A DNA stretch of 64,000 bases from Flavobacterium aquariorum (GCF_003254745.1 NZ_QKXH01000006.1:124001-188000); one strand, 5' to 3'. Shown: positions 26,285-35,290, counted from the first letter of the stretch. Notes: generated from the sequence alone by a model not told the origin. Translations and numbers: made by a program.

Positions 26285-26336
26285 AAAATTAATGAACTAT
26301 TGTTTGATTTTTACAACTCATATTGTACAAGATAGT

Positions 26337-27581
26337 TTAAAATATCAAATGCGTAAACAATTCTTTCTGCTCGTTCAGATGCTGATAATTTATTTTTTTA
26401 GTTTTCATTTTTTGTTCCATACTATCTAAATCTGAGCTGTGTTTTAATTCTACTCCAACTACCGCTGGGCCTTCTTCTCTATTATTTTTTTTGGTAAACT
26501 GGAAATAGGTAATATCATCATTTTCTCCTAAAACATCATTTACAAATTCTTTTAATGCTCCTGGTCGTTGTGGAAAGTTAATGATGAAATAATGCTTCAA
26601 TCCTTCAAACATCAAGGATCGCTCTTTTATTTCTTCCATTCTTGTGATGTCATTGTTGCTTCCGCTAACAATGCACACCACATTTTTACCTTTGATTTGG
26701 TCTTTATACGAATCCAACGCTGCAATACTCAATGCACCGGCTGGTTCTACAACAATGGCTTCTTCGTTGTACAATTGCAAAATTGTGGTGCAAACTTTCC
26801 CTTCGGGGGCTAAAACGATATCATCTAAAGAGTTTTTACAGATTTCAAATGTTTTGTCGCCCACTCGTTTTACGGCTGCTCCATCTACAAATTTATCAAT
26901 GTCCGTCAATGCAGTATTTTTACCGTTTTCCAACGATGTTTTCATAGAGGCTGCTCCTTGTGGTTCTACGCCGATAAGTTTAGTTTCTGGACTCAATTGT
27001 TTAAAAACCGAAACGACTCCTGCAGCCAAACCGCCACCACCAATTGGAAAGAATAAAAAATCAATCTTACATTTGCTGTCTTCCACAATTTCCAATCCTA
27101 CAGTTCCTTGTCCGGAAATAACCAATTCATCATCAAACGGATGAACGAAAACCGCCTTATTCTTCTGGCTGAAAAGAAGGGCTTCATTGAAGGCATCGTC
27201 AAAAGTATCACCTTTCAACACAACCTCTACATTTTCTTTTCCAAAGAGTTTTACCTGCTTTATTTTTTGTGCAGGCGTAGTAATAGGCATATAAATAACG
27301 GCTTTTATGTTCAGTTTTCTACACGCAAAAGCCACTCCCTGAGCGTGATTTCCGGCACTTGCACATACCACGCCTAGTTTTATATCATTTTCGGAAAGCG
27401 AACTGATTTTATGATACGCACCACGCAATTTATAGGATCGTACAGGTTGTAAATCTTCCCGTTTCAAATAAACCTGAGCAGCAAATCGCTCGCTCAGGTT
27501 TTCGTTTTTTACAAGAGGCGTATGCACCGCCACACCTTTCAGATTTTCGGCTGCCTTTTGTATTTGTGCTAAATGTATCAT
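26337..27581 (-). CDS. ilvA: threonine ammonia-lyase (threonine deaminase)
   Basis: A 414-residue PLP enzyme that converts threonine to 2-oxobutanoate, the first committed step to isoleucine. The lysine motif PVRSYKLRGAY places the Schiff-base Lys at residue 51. The PLP phosphate loop is FPIGGGGLAAG. One ACT-like regulatory domain (HYFIINFPQRPGALKEFVND) fills the last 85 residues. The start at 27581 is chosen because its ATG overlaps the ilvC stop (ATGA); an upstream in-frame ATG at 27626 would lie inside ilvC. It is the last gene of the ilv operon. Confidence 0.95.
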   Translation of the reverse strand: MIHLAQIQKAAENLKGVAVHTPLVKNENLSERFAAQVYLKREDLQPVRSYKLRGAYHKISSLSENDIKLGVVCASAGNHAQGVAFACRKLNIKAVIYMPITTPAQKIKQVKLFGKENVEVVLKGDTFDDAFNEALLFSQKNKAVFVHPFDDELVISGQGTVGLEIVEDSKCKIDFLFFPIGGGGLAAGVVSVFKQLSPETKLIGVEPQGAASMKTSLENGKNTALTDIDKFVDGAAVKRVGDKTFEICKNSLDDIVLAPEGKVCTTILQLYNEEAIVVEPAGALSIAALDSYKDQIKGKNVVCIVSGSNNDITRMEEIKERSLMFEGLKHYFIINFPQRPGALKEFVNDVLGENDDITYFQFTKKNNREEGPAVVGVELKHSSDLDSMEQKMKTKKINYQHLNEQKELFTHLIF

Positions 27582-28624
27582 TTGGTTTGAGGTCTTAATT
27601 TTCGTACTTGCATTCCAGTTTGCCACAACTCACTTTGTTGTATTTCTTTAAGTTCTGCGTTGAGTTTTTCTCTGTAATCAGGCTTGCTGTTGGCTTCGAT
27701 AACGATGGCTGCTTCTTTACCTGAAAGCACGTCATCATACAGTTCATTAAAAACAGGCGTGGTAGCTTCTCTAAATTTACCTTTCCAATCCAATGCTCCT
27801 CGTTGTGCAGTGGTACTGCAATTGGCAAACATCCAATCCATTCCGTTTTCAGCTACCAAAGGCATTAAACTTTGGGTCAATTCTTCTACGGTTTCGTTAA
27901 ACGCTTCACTTGGCGAATGTCCTCGCTGACGAAGCACATTGTATTGTGCTTCAAAAATACCTGCGATAGCTCCCATCAAAACGCCTCGTTCGCCAGTCAA
28001 ATCGCTGTACACTTCTTTTTGAAATGTGGTTTCAAACAAATAGCCAGAACCGATAGCGATGCCTAATGCCAATGCTTTTTCTTCAGCTTTTCCGGTTGCA
28101 TTTTGAAAAACGGCATAACTGGAATTTAAACCCTGCCCTTTTAAAAATAAGGTTCTTAACGAAGTTCCCGAACCTTTGGGAGCCACCAAAAACACATCTA
28201 CATCTTTAGGTGGCACGATACCTGTTTTTTCATGAAAAGTAACGCCAAAACCATGTGAAAAATACAGGGCTTTTCCTGTTGTCAAATTTTTTTTCATCGT
28301 TTCCCATGCTTGTATTTGCCCTGCATCTGATAATAAATTCATGAGTAAAGTGCCTTTTTCGCAAGCGGTTTCCACTTCGAAAAGGGTTTCATTTTCTACC
28401 CAACCATCAGCAAGTGCTTTGTCCCAACTCTTTGTCCCTTTTCGTTGTCCTACAATTACTTTTACGCCATTATCTTTCAAATTTAAGGCTTGTCCCGGAC
28501 CTTGCACGCCGTATCCAATGACTGCAACAGTTTCGTTTTTTAATATTTCTCTTGCTTTCTCTAATGAAAACTCTTCTCGTGTTACGACATTTTCCATTAC
28601 GCCGCCAAAATTTAATTGTGCCAT
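27578..28624 (-). CDS. ilvC: ketol-acid reductoisomerase, short fungal-like type
   Basis: The 348-residue enzyme isomerises and reduces acetolactate or acetohydroxybutyrate. The NAD(P)-binding motif is VIGYGVQGPGQALNL near residue 35. The catalytic helical domain contains DLTGERGVLMGAIAG and GHSPSEAFNETVEELTQSL. The single C-terminal knot makes it class I in length. The GPGQ loop, SDAGQIQAW, FSHGFGVTFHEKTG and the end VRKLRP resemble yeast Ilv5 more than the usual bacterial KARI. It overlaps ilvA by four bases and follows ilvN by 22. Confidence 0.95.
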   Translation of the reverse strand: MAQLNFGGVMENVVTREEFSLEKAREILKNETVAVIGYGVQGPGQALNLKDNGVKVIVGQRKGTKSWDKALADGWVENETLFEVETACEKGTLLMNLLSDAGQIQAWETMKKNLTTGKALYFSHGFGVTFHEKTGIVPPKDVDVFLVAPKGSGTSLRTLFLKGQGLNSSYAVFQNATGKAEEKALALGIAIGSGYLFETTFQKEVYSDLTGERGVLMGAIAGIFEAQYNVLRQRGHSPSEAFNETVEELTQSLMPLVAENGMDWMFANCSTTAQRGALDWKGKFREATTPVFNELYDDVLSGKEAAIVIEANSKPDYREKLNAELKEIQQSELWQTGMQVRKLRPQTK

Positions 28625-28646
28625 TTTTTATTGTATTATTTGTTTA

Positions 28647-29177
28647 TTATTTTTTTTCAAATTCTTTTAAATAAGAAGTTAAGTCTTTCATAGGTTTGGT
28701 AACTGCCACTCGACCTGAACGGGCAAATTCCAGAATGCCAAATGTTTTCAGTTTTTCAAACAAAACTTGTATTTCTTCTTTGTGCCCTGTTTTTTCAATG
28801 ACGATAAAGTCGGGATCTACGGTGAGAACTTTGGCACTATTTTCTCTAACCACTTGCTCTACATTGTTAGATTTAAGTTCTGTTGTTTTGATTTTATATA
28901 GCGCAATTTCCTGATGTACTACTTCATTATCTTCATGTACAAAGGCTTTCAGAACATCAATTAATTTATCGATTTGCCCAACAACTTTATCTATTTGTTC
29001 TCTGTTTGTTCTCAAAACGATAGTGTAACGATGCACATTTTTAACCTCTGTTTCAGAAGCTGTGATGCTGTCAATATTCAAATGTCGTCTTGTAAATATG
29101 ATGGTGATGCGGTTGAGCATTCCGATTGTATTTTCCGTAAATATGGATACGGTAAATGTTGTGTCAATTGTTTTCAT
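28647..29177 (-). CDS. ilvN: acetolactate synthase small regulatory subunit
   Basis: A 176-residue regulatory subunit with an N-terminal ACT domain (FTVSIFTENTIGMLNRITII, FTRRHLNIDSITAS) and the C-terminal ALS_ss_C-like domain. It should confer branched-chain amino acid feedback on IlvB. It lies 13 bases after ilvB and 22 before ilvC. Confidence 0.93.
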   Translation of the reverse strand: MKTIDTTFTVSIFTENTIGMLNRITIIFTRRHLNIDSITASETEVKNVHRYTIVLRTNREQIDKVVGQIDKLIDVLKAFVHEDNEVVHQEIALYKIKTTELKSNNVEQVVRENSAKVLTVDPDFIVIEKTGHKEEIQVLFEKLKTFGILEFARSGRVAVTKPMKDLTSYLKEFEKK

Positions 29178-29190
29178 TTTTTATTTTTAA

Positions 29191-30891
29191 TTATTGCAAT
29201 CGTATTTCAGCTACCGAAGCTCCTGTGGGAATCATTGGGAATACATTGTCTTCTCTAGCCACTTTCACTTCCAACAGGTACGCATTTTCTGTGTTTAAAA
29301 GTTGGTCTAATGCGTTGTTCAACTCCTCCTGTCTTTCAACTTTTTGACCTTTGATATTGTAAGAGGCTGCTAATGCAACGAAATCAGGACTTTGTATGTC
29401 GGTAAACGAATATCTTTTTTCAAAGAACATTTGTTGCCATTGCCGCACCATTCCCAAGTAGCCATTGTTCAAAATAATGATTTTAACGCCAATGTTATTT
29501 TGCATCATCGTTCCCAATTCCTGCAAAGTCATTTGGAAACCACCATCGCCAATAATGGCCACCACTTGTTTTTCGGGATTAGCCATTTTCGCTCCAATTG
29601 CTGCCGGTAGCGCAAAGCCCATCGTTCCCAATCCACCAGAAGTAACATTGCTTTTGGTTTGGTTATACTGATAGAACTGTGCCGCCATCATTTGGTGTTG
29701 CCCCACATCGGTTACAACGATTGCATTGCCCTTGGTTTTTTGAGAAAGTAAATCGATCACCAAATCCATTCTAAGTTCATCTGAAAATTCTTTTTCTCTA
29801 TTTTCTGAAAGTACCTTCAATTCATTTTGCTTAGCCTGATGAAATTCATCCAACCATTGTTGATGATTTTGTTTTTCTACCAAATCCGTTAAAACGGTTA
29901 GTGCTTCTTTGGCATCGGCTACAACAGGAGCATCGGCTTTTATGATTTTATTGATTTCGGCAGTGTCTATATCAACATGAACCACTTTTGCTTGTGTTGC
30001 ATACCGGGAAACATCACCTGTAACACGGTCGTCAAAACGCATTCCCACGGCAAGCAACACATCGCACTCATTGGTTTTTACATTGGGTGCATAATTGCCA
30101 TGCATGCCTACCATTCCAACAAATAAAGGGTGATGACTTGGAAAAGCTCCTAATCCCAAAAGCGTAGAAGCCACCGGAATACCCGTTTTTTCAACAAAAT
30201 CCAATAGTTCTTCTTCCGCATTGGAAAGCATAATTCCTTGTCCGACAATCATCAAAGGTTTTTTTGCCTCGTTCAGTAAATTTGCAGCAACTTGCACTTG
30301 TTCTTCATTCAATTTTGGCCTTGGCTGATAACTTCTGACAGAGTTACATTTCTGATAAGAAAACTCAATCGCTTCAAACTGAGCATCTTTGGTGATGTCC
30401 ACGAGTACTGGACCAGGACGACCGGATGAGGCAATGTAAAATGCTTTCGCCAATGTTGTTGCTATGTCTTCTGCTTTAGTTACCTGAAAATTCCATTTGG
30501 TTACTGGCATCGAAATACCCATGACATCGGTTTCCTGAAAAGCATCCGTTCCCAAGAGGTGAGAAGCCACTTGTCCGGTGATGCAAACCAGTGGTGTAGA
30601 ATCGATTAAAGCATCGGCTAAACCTGTAATTAAATTGGTAGCTCCAGGGCCCGACGTAGCAAATACAACCCCTGTTTTCCCTGAGGTTCTGGCATAGCCT
30701 TGAGCTGCGTGTACAGCACCTTGCTCGTGTCGTGTCAAGATGTGATTTACTTCTTCAAGATGATGAAATAAGGCATCATAAATTGGCATGATAGCACCGC
30801 CTGGATAACCAAATATCGTTTTTACTCCTTCAGCTTTCAGGCTTTGTATCACCGCTTCTGCACCTGTTATTTTTAATTCCGTTGTTTTCAT
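29191..30891 (-). CDS. ilvB: acetolactate synthase large catalytic subunit
   Basis: A 566-residue ThDP- and FAD-dependent enzyme that forms acetolactate and acetohydroxybutyrate. The N-terminal PYR domain has the catalytic Glu in HEQGAVHAAQGYA. The central FAD domain and the C-terminal ThDP motif GDGGFQMTLQEL...NNGYLG are intact. Length is normal for the family. It follows ilvD by seven bases. Confidence 0.96.
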   Translation of the reverse strand: MKTTELKITGAEAVIQSLKAEGVKTIFGYPGGAIMPIYDALFHHLEEVNHILTRHEQGAVHAAQGYARTSGKTGVVFATSGPGATNLITGLADALIDSTPLVCITGQVASHLLGTDAFQETDVMGISMPVTKWNFQVTKAEDIATTLAKAFYIASSGRPGPVLVDITKDAQFEAIEFSYQKCNSVRSYQPRPKLNEEQVQVAANLLNEAKKPLMIVGQGIMLSNAEEELLDFVEKTGIPVASTLLGLGAFPSHHPLFVGMVGMHGNYAPNVKTNECDVLLAVGMRFDDRVTGDVSRYATQAKVVHVDIDTAEINKIIKADAPVVADAKEALTVLTDLVEKQNHQQWLDEFHQAKQNELKVLSENREKEFSDELRMDLVIDLLSQKTKGNAIVVTDVGQHQMMAAQFYQYNQTKSNVTSGGLGTMGFALPAAIGAKMANPEKQVVAIIGDGGFQMTLQELGTMMQNNIGVKIIILNNGYLGMVRQWQQMFFEKRYSFTDIQSPDFVALAASYNIKGQKVERQEELNNALDQLLNTENAYLLEVKVAREDNVFPMIPTGASVAEIRLQ

Positions 30892-30898
30892 TTTTTAA

Positions 30899-32575
30899 TT
30901 ATTTATCGGTTACACACCCCAATGAAGCACTCGAAACGCATTGTGCATATTTGTACAAAACCCCTTTACTTGCTTTCAATGGAGGTTGTTTCCATTCTGC
31001 TTTTCGTTTTTCCAATTCCTGTTCAGATACTTTTAAATTGATCGTATTATTTTTTGTGTCAATCGCAATTAAATCTCCATCATTTACCAAGGCAATTGTT
31101 CCACCTACAAAAGCTTCCGGAGTGATGTGTCCTACCACAAAACCATGCGTTCCACCCGAAAATCTACCGTCGGTAATTAAAGCCACTGAATTTCCCAATC
31201 CTGCACCCATAATGGCGGAAGTAGGTTTTAGCATTTCGGGCATTCCCGGTCCGCCTTTTGGTCCGCAATAACGGATTACTACCACATTACCGGGTTTTAC
31301 TTCTCCGTTTCTCACACCATCAATCACTGCATATTCATCGTCAAATACTTTGGCTGTTCCTTCAAAATAATCGCCCTCTTTGCCACTTATTTTAGCTACA
31401 CTTCCCTCGGTAGCTAAATTTCCGTAGAGCATTTGCAGATGTCCATTTGCTTTCACTGGATTTTCCAATGGAAGAAATACTTCCTGACCTTCGGTTAAAT
31501 CTTCCACAGCTTCCAAATTTTCAACAATTGTTTTTCCTGTAACAGTTAAACAATCTCTATGTAATAAGTTGTGTTTCAATAAATATTTCATTACTGCTGG
31601 AACACCACCTGCTTCGTGCAAATCTTCCATGAGGTATTTTCCACTCGGTTTTAAATCTGCTAACACTGGAACACGGTTACTTACCTTTTGGAAATCATCC
31701 AAAGTCAATTCCAAATCCACCGAATGTGCCATAGCTATCAGGTGCATTACGGCATTGGTAGAGCCGCCCAAAACCGTTACCATGGTCATGGCATTTTCAA
31801 AGGCTTTTCGGGTCATGATGTCTTTGGGTTTAATATCTTTTGCCAACAACACTTTGATGGCTTTTCCTGTATCAAAACATTCCATTTTTTTATTGCTGCT
31901 CAACGCAGGATTGGATGAACTGTAAGGTAAACTCATTCCCAAAGCTTCAATAGCCGAAGCCATCGTATTTGCTGTGTACATACCGCCACAAGCACCCGCG
32001 CCAGGACAAGCGTTTTTGATTATACCTTTGTAATCTTCATCGGAAATGGTGTTGCTGAATTTTTTACCTAAAGCTTCAAAAGCTGAAACGATATTGAGCG
32101 ATTCTCCTTTCCATTTTCCAGAATGGATCGTTCCGCCATAAACCATGATTGCAGGACGATTTAATCTTCCCATGGCGATGATAGAACCAGGCATATTTTT
32201 ATCGCAACCTACTACCGCCAATACTGCATCGTACCATTGGGCACTCACCACCGTTTCTATGGAATCGGCAATCACATCTCTGGAAACCAAAGAAAAACGC
32301 ATACCGTCAGTTCCGTTTGATATACCGTCACTCACACCAATGGTGTTAAATATCAATCCTACTAAATCCTCTTGTTGCACACCAGCTTTTACTTCTTTAG
32401 CCAAATCGTTGAGGTGCATGTTGCAGGGATTTCCTTCGTAGCCCATACTCACAATTCCCACTTGTGCTTTTTGCAAATCGTCTTCGGTTAAACCTATTCC
32501 ATAAAGCATGGCTTGTGCTGCAGGTTGGGTTTCATCTTGTGTGATGGTTCTACTGTATTTGTTGAGTGTTTTCAT
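30899..32575 (-). CDS. ilvD: dihydroxy-acid dehydratase
   Basis: A 558-residue iron-sulfur dehydratase that produces the 2-oxo acids of valine and isoleucine. The cluster cysteines are visible in [20 protein letters not shown] and [14 protein letters not shown]. The C-terminal motif [16 protein letters not shown] is intact. Its start overlaps the ilvE stop by one base (TAATG), implying translational coupling. Confidence 0.96.
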   Translation of the reverse strand: MKTLNKYSRTITQDETQPAAQAMLYGIGLTEDDLQKAQVGIVSMGYEGNPCNMHLNDLAKEVKAGVQQEDLVGLIFNTIGVSDGISNGTDGMRFSLVSRDVIADSIETVVSAQWYDAVLAVVGCDKNMPGSIIAMGRLNRPAIMVYGGTIHSGKWKGESLNIVSAFEALGKKFSNTISDEDYKGIIKNACPGAGACGGMYTANTMASAIEALGMSLPYSSSNPALSSNKKMECFDTGKAIKVLLAKDIKPKDIMTRKAFENAMTMVTVLGGSTNAVMHLIAMAHSVDLELTLDDFQKVSNRVPVLADLKPSGKYLMEDLHEAGGVPAVMKYLLKHNLLHRDCLTVTGKTIVENLEAVEDLTEGQEVFLPLENPVKANGHLQMLYGNLATEGSVAKISGKEGDYFEGTAKVFDDEYAVIDGVRNGEVKPGNVVVIRYCGPKGGPGMPEMLKPTSAIMGAGLGNSVALITDGRFSGGTHGFVVGHITPEAFVGGTIALVNDGDLIAIDTKNNTINLKVSEQELEKRKAEWKQPPLKASKGVLYKYAQCVSSASLGCVTDK

Positions 32576-33462
32576 TAGTTTAAATTGAGCTGTTTTAAAG
32601 GTTCTCGTACCAAAAGTGAATAAGCATCTTGAAGTTTTTTACCTAAGGAATCATTCCATTTTTTTGGAAATTGATAAGTGTCCACCGATAATATACCCAC
32701 TACCTCGGCAGCCGTTCCGCAGTAAAAGGCACTATCAGCTTGAAAAAGATCTTTTCTGGTAAATTTTCCTTGATGCAGTTCCAGACCTAATTGCTCGGCT
32801 AACTCCAAAACAGTGGCTCTGGTGATGCCCGGAAGGATGTTTCCTAATTGAGGCGTGAATAATTTTCCGTCTTTTTCAAAGAACAAATTCGCACCCGGAC
32901 CTTCGGCTAAAAATCCATCGCTATCCAAAAGAAAGGCTTCGTCGAATCCATTGTCTTTTGCTTCGTTGGTTGCCAAAATCGAATTGACATAATGACCGCA
33001 GACTTTCGCTTCAATGTGGATGGATTTTGGATGTGGACGGCAATAGGAGGAAACCGTTAATCGTAGTAATTTTTCTCCCAAATACGCTCCCCAGTCCCAA
33101 GCGGCAATCATCACCGAAACGCTGGTAGGTTTTGACAAACTCATATTTTGTCCACAATACACCAATGGTCGGATGTAAGCATTTTTTAAATTGTTTTTTT
33201 CCAGTAACTCGTAAGTAGCTAGGACTAATTCTTGAACAGTGTAATCGAAAGGGATTTTTACCAATTCGCAGGATTTTTTCAAGCGTTCATAATGTTCTTC
33301 GGCTTTAAATACTTTAGTTCCATTTTTGGTTTCATAAGAACGAATACCTTCAAATGCACCGTAGCCATAATGAAGCGTTTGACTGTACAAATCGGTTGTA
33401 GATTCGTTAGCCTTTACAAATTTTCCGTCCAAAAAAAGGACTGTTTCGCTGTTTGAATACAT
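32575..33462 (-). CDS. ilvE: branched-chain amino acid aminotransferase
   Basis: The 295-residue fold-type IV PLP enzyme carries out the final transamination to Val, Leu and Ile. Motifs are [17 protein letters not shown], the lysine region [19 protein letters not shown], and [12 protein letters not shown]. The frame is open further upstream through the attenuator, but that extension would cross terminator DNA. The Met at 33462 begins the conserved N-terminus and follows the second terminator by about 40 bases. It is the first gene of the operon. Confidence 0.95.
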   Translation of the reverse strand: MYSNSETVLFLDGKFVKANESTTDLYSQTLHYGYGAFEGIRSYETKNGTKVFKAEEHYERLKKSCELVKIPFDYTVQELVLATYELLEKNNLKNAYIRPLVYCGQNMSLSKPTSVSVMIAAWDWGAYLGEKLLRLTVSSYCRPHPKSIHIEAKVCGHYVNSILATNEAKDNGFDEAFLLDSDGFLAEGPGANLFFEKDGKLFTPQLGNILPGITRATVLELAEQLGLELHQGKFTRKDLFQADSAFYCGTAAEVVGILSVDTYQFPKKWNDSLGKKLQDAYSLLVREPLKQLNLN

Positions 33463-33502
33463 ATTTATATTTTTTATTGAGTTGATAATTGATTTTTGGG
33501 AA

Positions 33503-33535
33503 TAAAAAAAGCCTTTCCCGAAATGAGAAAGGCTT
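33503..33535 (-). terminator. second ilv attenuator terminator
   Basis: On the minus strand AAGCCTTTC pairs with GAAAGGCTT around a nine-base loop, followed by a T-run. It lies between the second leader peptide and ilvE. Confidence 0.85.
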
Positions 33536-33560
33536 ACAATTTGGCATAAAGCAGCATCTC

Positions 33561-33617
33561 TCACGGTGGCGAGCTAATAATAATGCTGATAATAATAGTG
33601 TTGTTATATGATTTCAT
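33561..33617 (-). CDS. ilv leader peptide 2 (isoleucine-rich)
   Basis: The 18-codon frame reads MKSYNNTIIISIIISSPP: six isoleucine codons in two runs of three, then a stop about 25 bases before the second terminator stem. An AGAAC purine stretch lies just upstream of the ATG. Stalling at the Ile codons when charged tRNA-Ile is scarce would be expected to prevent the terminator from forming, as in classical amino-acid attenuation. Confidence 0.8.
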   Translation of the reverse strand: MKSYNNTIIISIIISSPP

Positions 33618-33641
33618 TTTGTTCTTTTTAGTTTAATGTCA

Positions 33642-33675
33642 ATAAAAAAAGCCTCCTGATTTCTCGGGAGGCTTT
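33642..33675 (-). terminator. first ilv attenuator terminator
   Basis: On the minus strand AAAGCCTCC pairs with GGAGGCTTT around a ten-base loop, followed by a run of T. It lies about 30 bases after the stop of leader peptide 1 and before leader peptide 2. Confidence 0.85.
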
Positions 33676-33703
33676 CAAATATATCTTTTAGATTATATCA
33701 AAA

Positions 33704-33772
33704 TTATTCCTCCCCAATATGTGAAATCACATCCGCAATAATAATAGAAGAAATAATAATTGAATTGTACAT
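33704..33772 (-). CDS. ilv leader peptide 1 (isoleucine-rich)
   Basis: A 22-codon frame begins MYNSIIISSIIIADV, with eight isoleucines and one valine, and ends GEE-stop. It starts about 13-15 bases downstream of the expected transcription start from the promoter at 33792-33822. Its terminator follows. Same logic as leader peptide 2, so the operon passes two isoleucine checkpoints. Confidence 0.82.
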   Translation of the reverse strand: MYNSIIISSIIIADVISHIGEE

Positions 33773-33791
33773 TTTTTTCTGTTTTCAGGTG

Positions 33792-33822
33792 CAAATTTAA
33801 GTGTTTTTTTTTGATTTGCAAA
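33792..33822 (-). promoter_or_regulatory. promoter of the ilv operon
   Basis: On the minus strand TTTG (33819-33822), a 19-base spacer, and TAAATTTG (33792-33799) match the Bacteroidota promoter consensus. Transcription should begin near 33785, a few bases before leader peptide 1. Confidence 0.75.
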
Positions 33823-34164
33823 TTTTTTATACCTTTTTTGAAAGTCGTTAAAATTCTGAAGTCAGATATAGGTGTGGGTGAGGTTGGGCAAAATAAAATG
33901 TGCTGTTTTGTGTAGGCTTATGGTTGGGGAAACAGCTCTTTTAATTTTGCGAAGCGTTGGCATTTTGTCTGTCGGTTTGTTGTCGGTTGAGTCTTCTTTT
34001 AGGGTTGCACCTAACTTGTATATACACGAAACAATACTTCGTATATACATCTCCATATTGAGTGGATTAGCGAAGGTTTTGCGTGTTTTTTTATACAAAA
34101 TCAAACTTACAAAATAGATTCAATTATTCACTATCTTTTCTTGCATTACTATTATCATAAAATA
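33823..34164. other. intergenic region with an inverted repeat
   Basis: No convincing gene. It has G/T-rich non-coding sequence similar in character to the elements near 26.2 kb (GCGTTGGCATTTTG, GGTTGCACCTAAC). A strong dyad GTATATAC-A-CGAA-N7-TTCGTATATAC lies at 34018-34048. It may be a decayed cassette-type repeat. Confidence 0.4.
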
Positions 34165-34188
34165 AAAAAGACGCCATCACAGCATCTC
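34165..34188 (-). terminator. weak intrinsic terminator
   Basis: On the minus strand AGATGC...GCGTCT (one G-T pair) is followed by TTTTTTATTTT. It resembles the terminator at 34418-34444 in sequence as well as shape, suggesting duplication. Confidence 0.5.
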
Positions 34189-34189
34189 C

Positions 34190-34313
34190 TTATTTCCAAT
34201 TCCTCCAGCTTACATTATAACCTCTATTCTTCAATCTCTCATAAAACCTGCCTTTTACGTAAATTCCCTATAAACCATAATACAATAAACCCTACTATTT
34301 CATACCATTTCAT
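34190..34313 (-). pseudogene. small membrane protein remnant with a frameshift
   Basis: From the ATG at 34313 the frame reads MKWYEIVGFIVLWFIGNL, a plausible membrane segment. A neighbouring frame continues the text as IYVKGRFYERLKNRGYNVSW and ends RNWK-stop, directly before a terminator. The two halves join if one base is missing or extra near 34255. The 21-bp-spaced operator-like repeats (34364-34405) lie 51 bases upstream in the same orientation as those upstream of the aminotransferase gene. I recognise no family. Confidence 0.35.
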
Positions 34314-34363
34314 CCCTCAAAGATAAAACGGCAACTCCAGTAATAATGTAGGCTAAATTCAAA

Positions 34364-34405
34364 TACTCCTGAATTAACAACTTTTACTCCCAAATTGACA
34401 AGTCA
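34364..34405 (-). promoter_or_regulatory. tandem 21-bp-spaced operator-like repeats, locus 1
   Basis: On the plus strand there is TACTCCTGAATTAACAAC at 34364-34381 and TACTCCCAAATTGACAAGTC from 34385, exactly 21 bases apart. The second unit (34385-34405) recurs without mismatch at 45907-45927 on the other strand. Direct repeats spaced by two helical turns are typical of AraC-family binding sites. Confidence 0.6.
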
Positions 34406-34417
34406 TTGTCATAAAAC

Positions 34418-34444
34418 AAAAAAAGATGCTGTAAAGCATCTTCT
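34418..34444 (-). terminator. intrinsic terminator of the small HTH gene
   Basis: On the minus strand AAGATGCT pairs with AGCATCTT around a short loop, followed by seven T. It is about 50 bases after the stop at 34491. Confidence 0.8.
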
Positions 34445-34490
34445 TGGTGGTATTGGATTTAGGTCAAATCTTATTTTTGGTTATTTATCT

Positions 34491-34712
34491 TTATTTATCT
34501 ATCAATTTAAAAAACTCTGAAAGTTTTACATTTCTAGATACACAAATTTTATTTAAAGTATAAAGAGTTATTGTGTAGTTTTTATCATTAGAAATTCTTC
34601 GAGCAGTTTTTTCGTCAATATTATGATTTAAAGCAAACTCCGTTTTAGGTTGAATATCTCCAATCCACTCAGTTGCTATATAGTCACATATTTTCCTATT
34701 TAAATCACTCAT
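34491..34712 (-). CDS. small Xre-type helix-turn-helix regulator
   Basis: The 73-residue protein consists almost wholly of a Cro/C1-type HTH: TEFALNHNIDEKTARRISND, then NYTITLYTLNKICVSRNVKL and EFFKLI. It is a lone minus-strand gene with its own terminator. A perfect AATCGGA-N6-TCCGATT dyad about 33-52 bases before its start is a likely autoregulatory site. Function is probably local regulation; the target is unknown. Confidence 0.75.
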   Translation of the reverse strand: MSDLNRKICDYIATEWIGDIQPKTEFALNHNIDEKTARRISNDKNYTITLYTLNKICVSRNVKLSEFFKLIDK

Positions 34713-34744
34713 AGTAACAAATTAACATAGTAATAATTAAAATT

Positions 34745-34764
34745 AATCGGACAGCTATCCGATT
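34745..34764. promoter_or_regulatory. candidate operator dyad upstream of the HTH gene
   Basis: AATCGGA-CAGCTA-TCCGATT, with exact 7-bp arms, lies between the HTH gene and the structured leader region of the SusC operon. TATATTTG, a -7-like box on the plus strand, follows within 20 bases. Confidence 0.5.
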
Positions 34765-35290
34765 GTAAAAAAAAATTCTTATATTTGTTTTGAATTTTTA
34801 TATTTGCGATTCTTCATATTAAAATATTTGAAGCATTCGCTTAGAATCTAGCTCTTGAAAACTGGTAATTTTTGCAACTAGATAATAAGTATGATGCTCA
34901 CGCCCCATGGCGTGGGCTCACTTATTGTTGCACGGTATACCAGTACCTCAAGGGCAGTAAGCTGAGTTCCATGCCATTTTTTTGTCCATTATTTAGGCAA
35001 AACTCAACTTCAATTCTTAGCACAGCTTCCTTTTTTAAGTTTCGCAATACCATTATTTATAATGAATTAGTTGGGAAAGGCACTGCCAGCGTCTGGCTGC
35101 AACAGGCAACGGCAGTAGGCTTTCCTGTTTAAAAATCTTTTAAAAAATTGCCAATGAATTAAAAAAAACACAAAAAAAACTTTGTGCCTTAGTGGCATTA
35201 CAAAAAAAATGGCCCTCTAACTCGTCGGCAAAACTAGACTAGAGGACCGTAGCTAAATTAACTAACGTTTCACTTAACCAACCCAATATT
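34765..35290 (+). ncRNA. structured leader region upstream of susC
   Basis: There is no convincing protein gene, but three strong foldbacks. First, a nested stem at 34884-34926: AATAAGT/ACTTATT outside, CACGCC/GGCGTG inside. Second, a long stem at 35074-35125: GGAAAGGCACTGCC with GGCAGTAGGCTTTCC. Third, CCTCTA/TAGAGG at 35214-35245, close to the susC start at 35291. This could be a long structured 5' UTR or a small RNA; no known riboswitch class is recognised. An 86-codon open frame crosses the first two stems but looks like chance. Confidence 0.4.

Noticed and set aside
34018..34048. Dyad GTATATAC...GTATATAC as a terminator
   Set aside because: It has no adjacent T-run and no gene ends nearby. 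It is left as an unassigned inverted repeat.
34872..35132. An 86-codon plus-strand open frame upstream of susC
   Set aside because: It runs through two strong inverted repeats, has no family-like or coherent domain text, and no good ribosome site. I treat the region as structured non-coding DNA.
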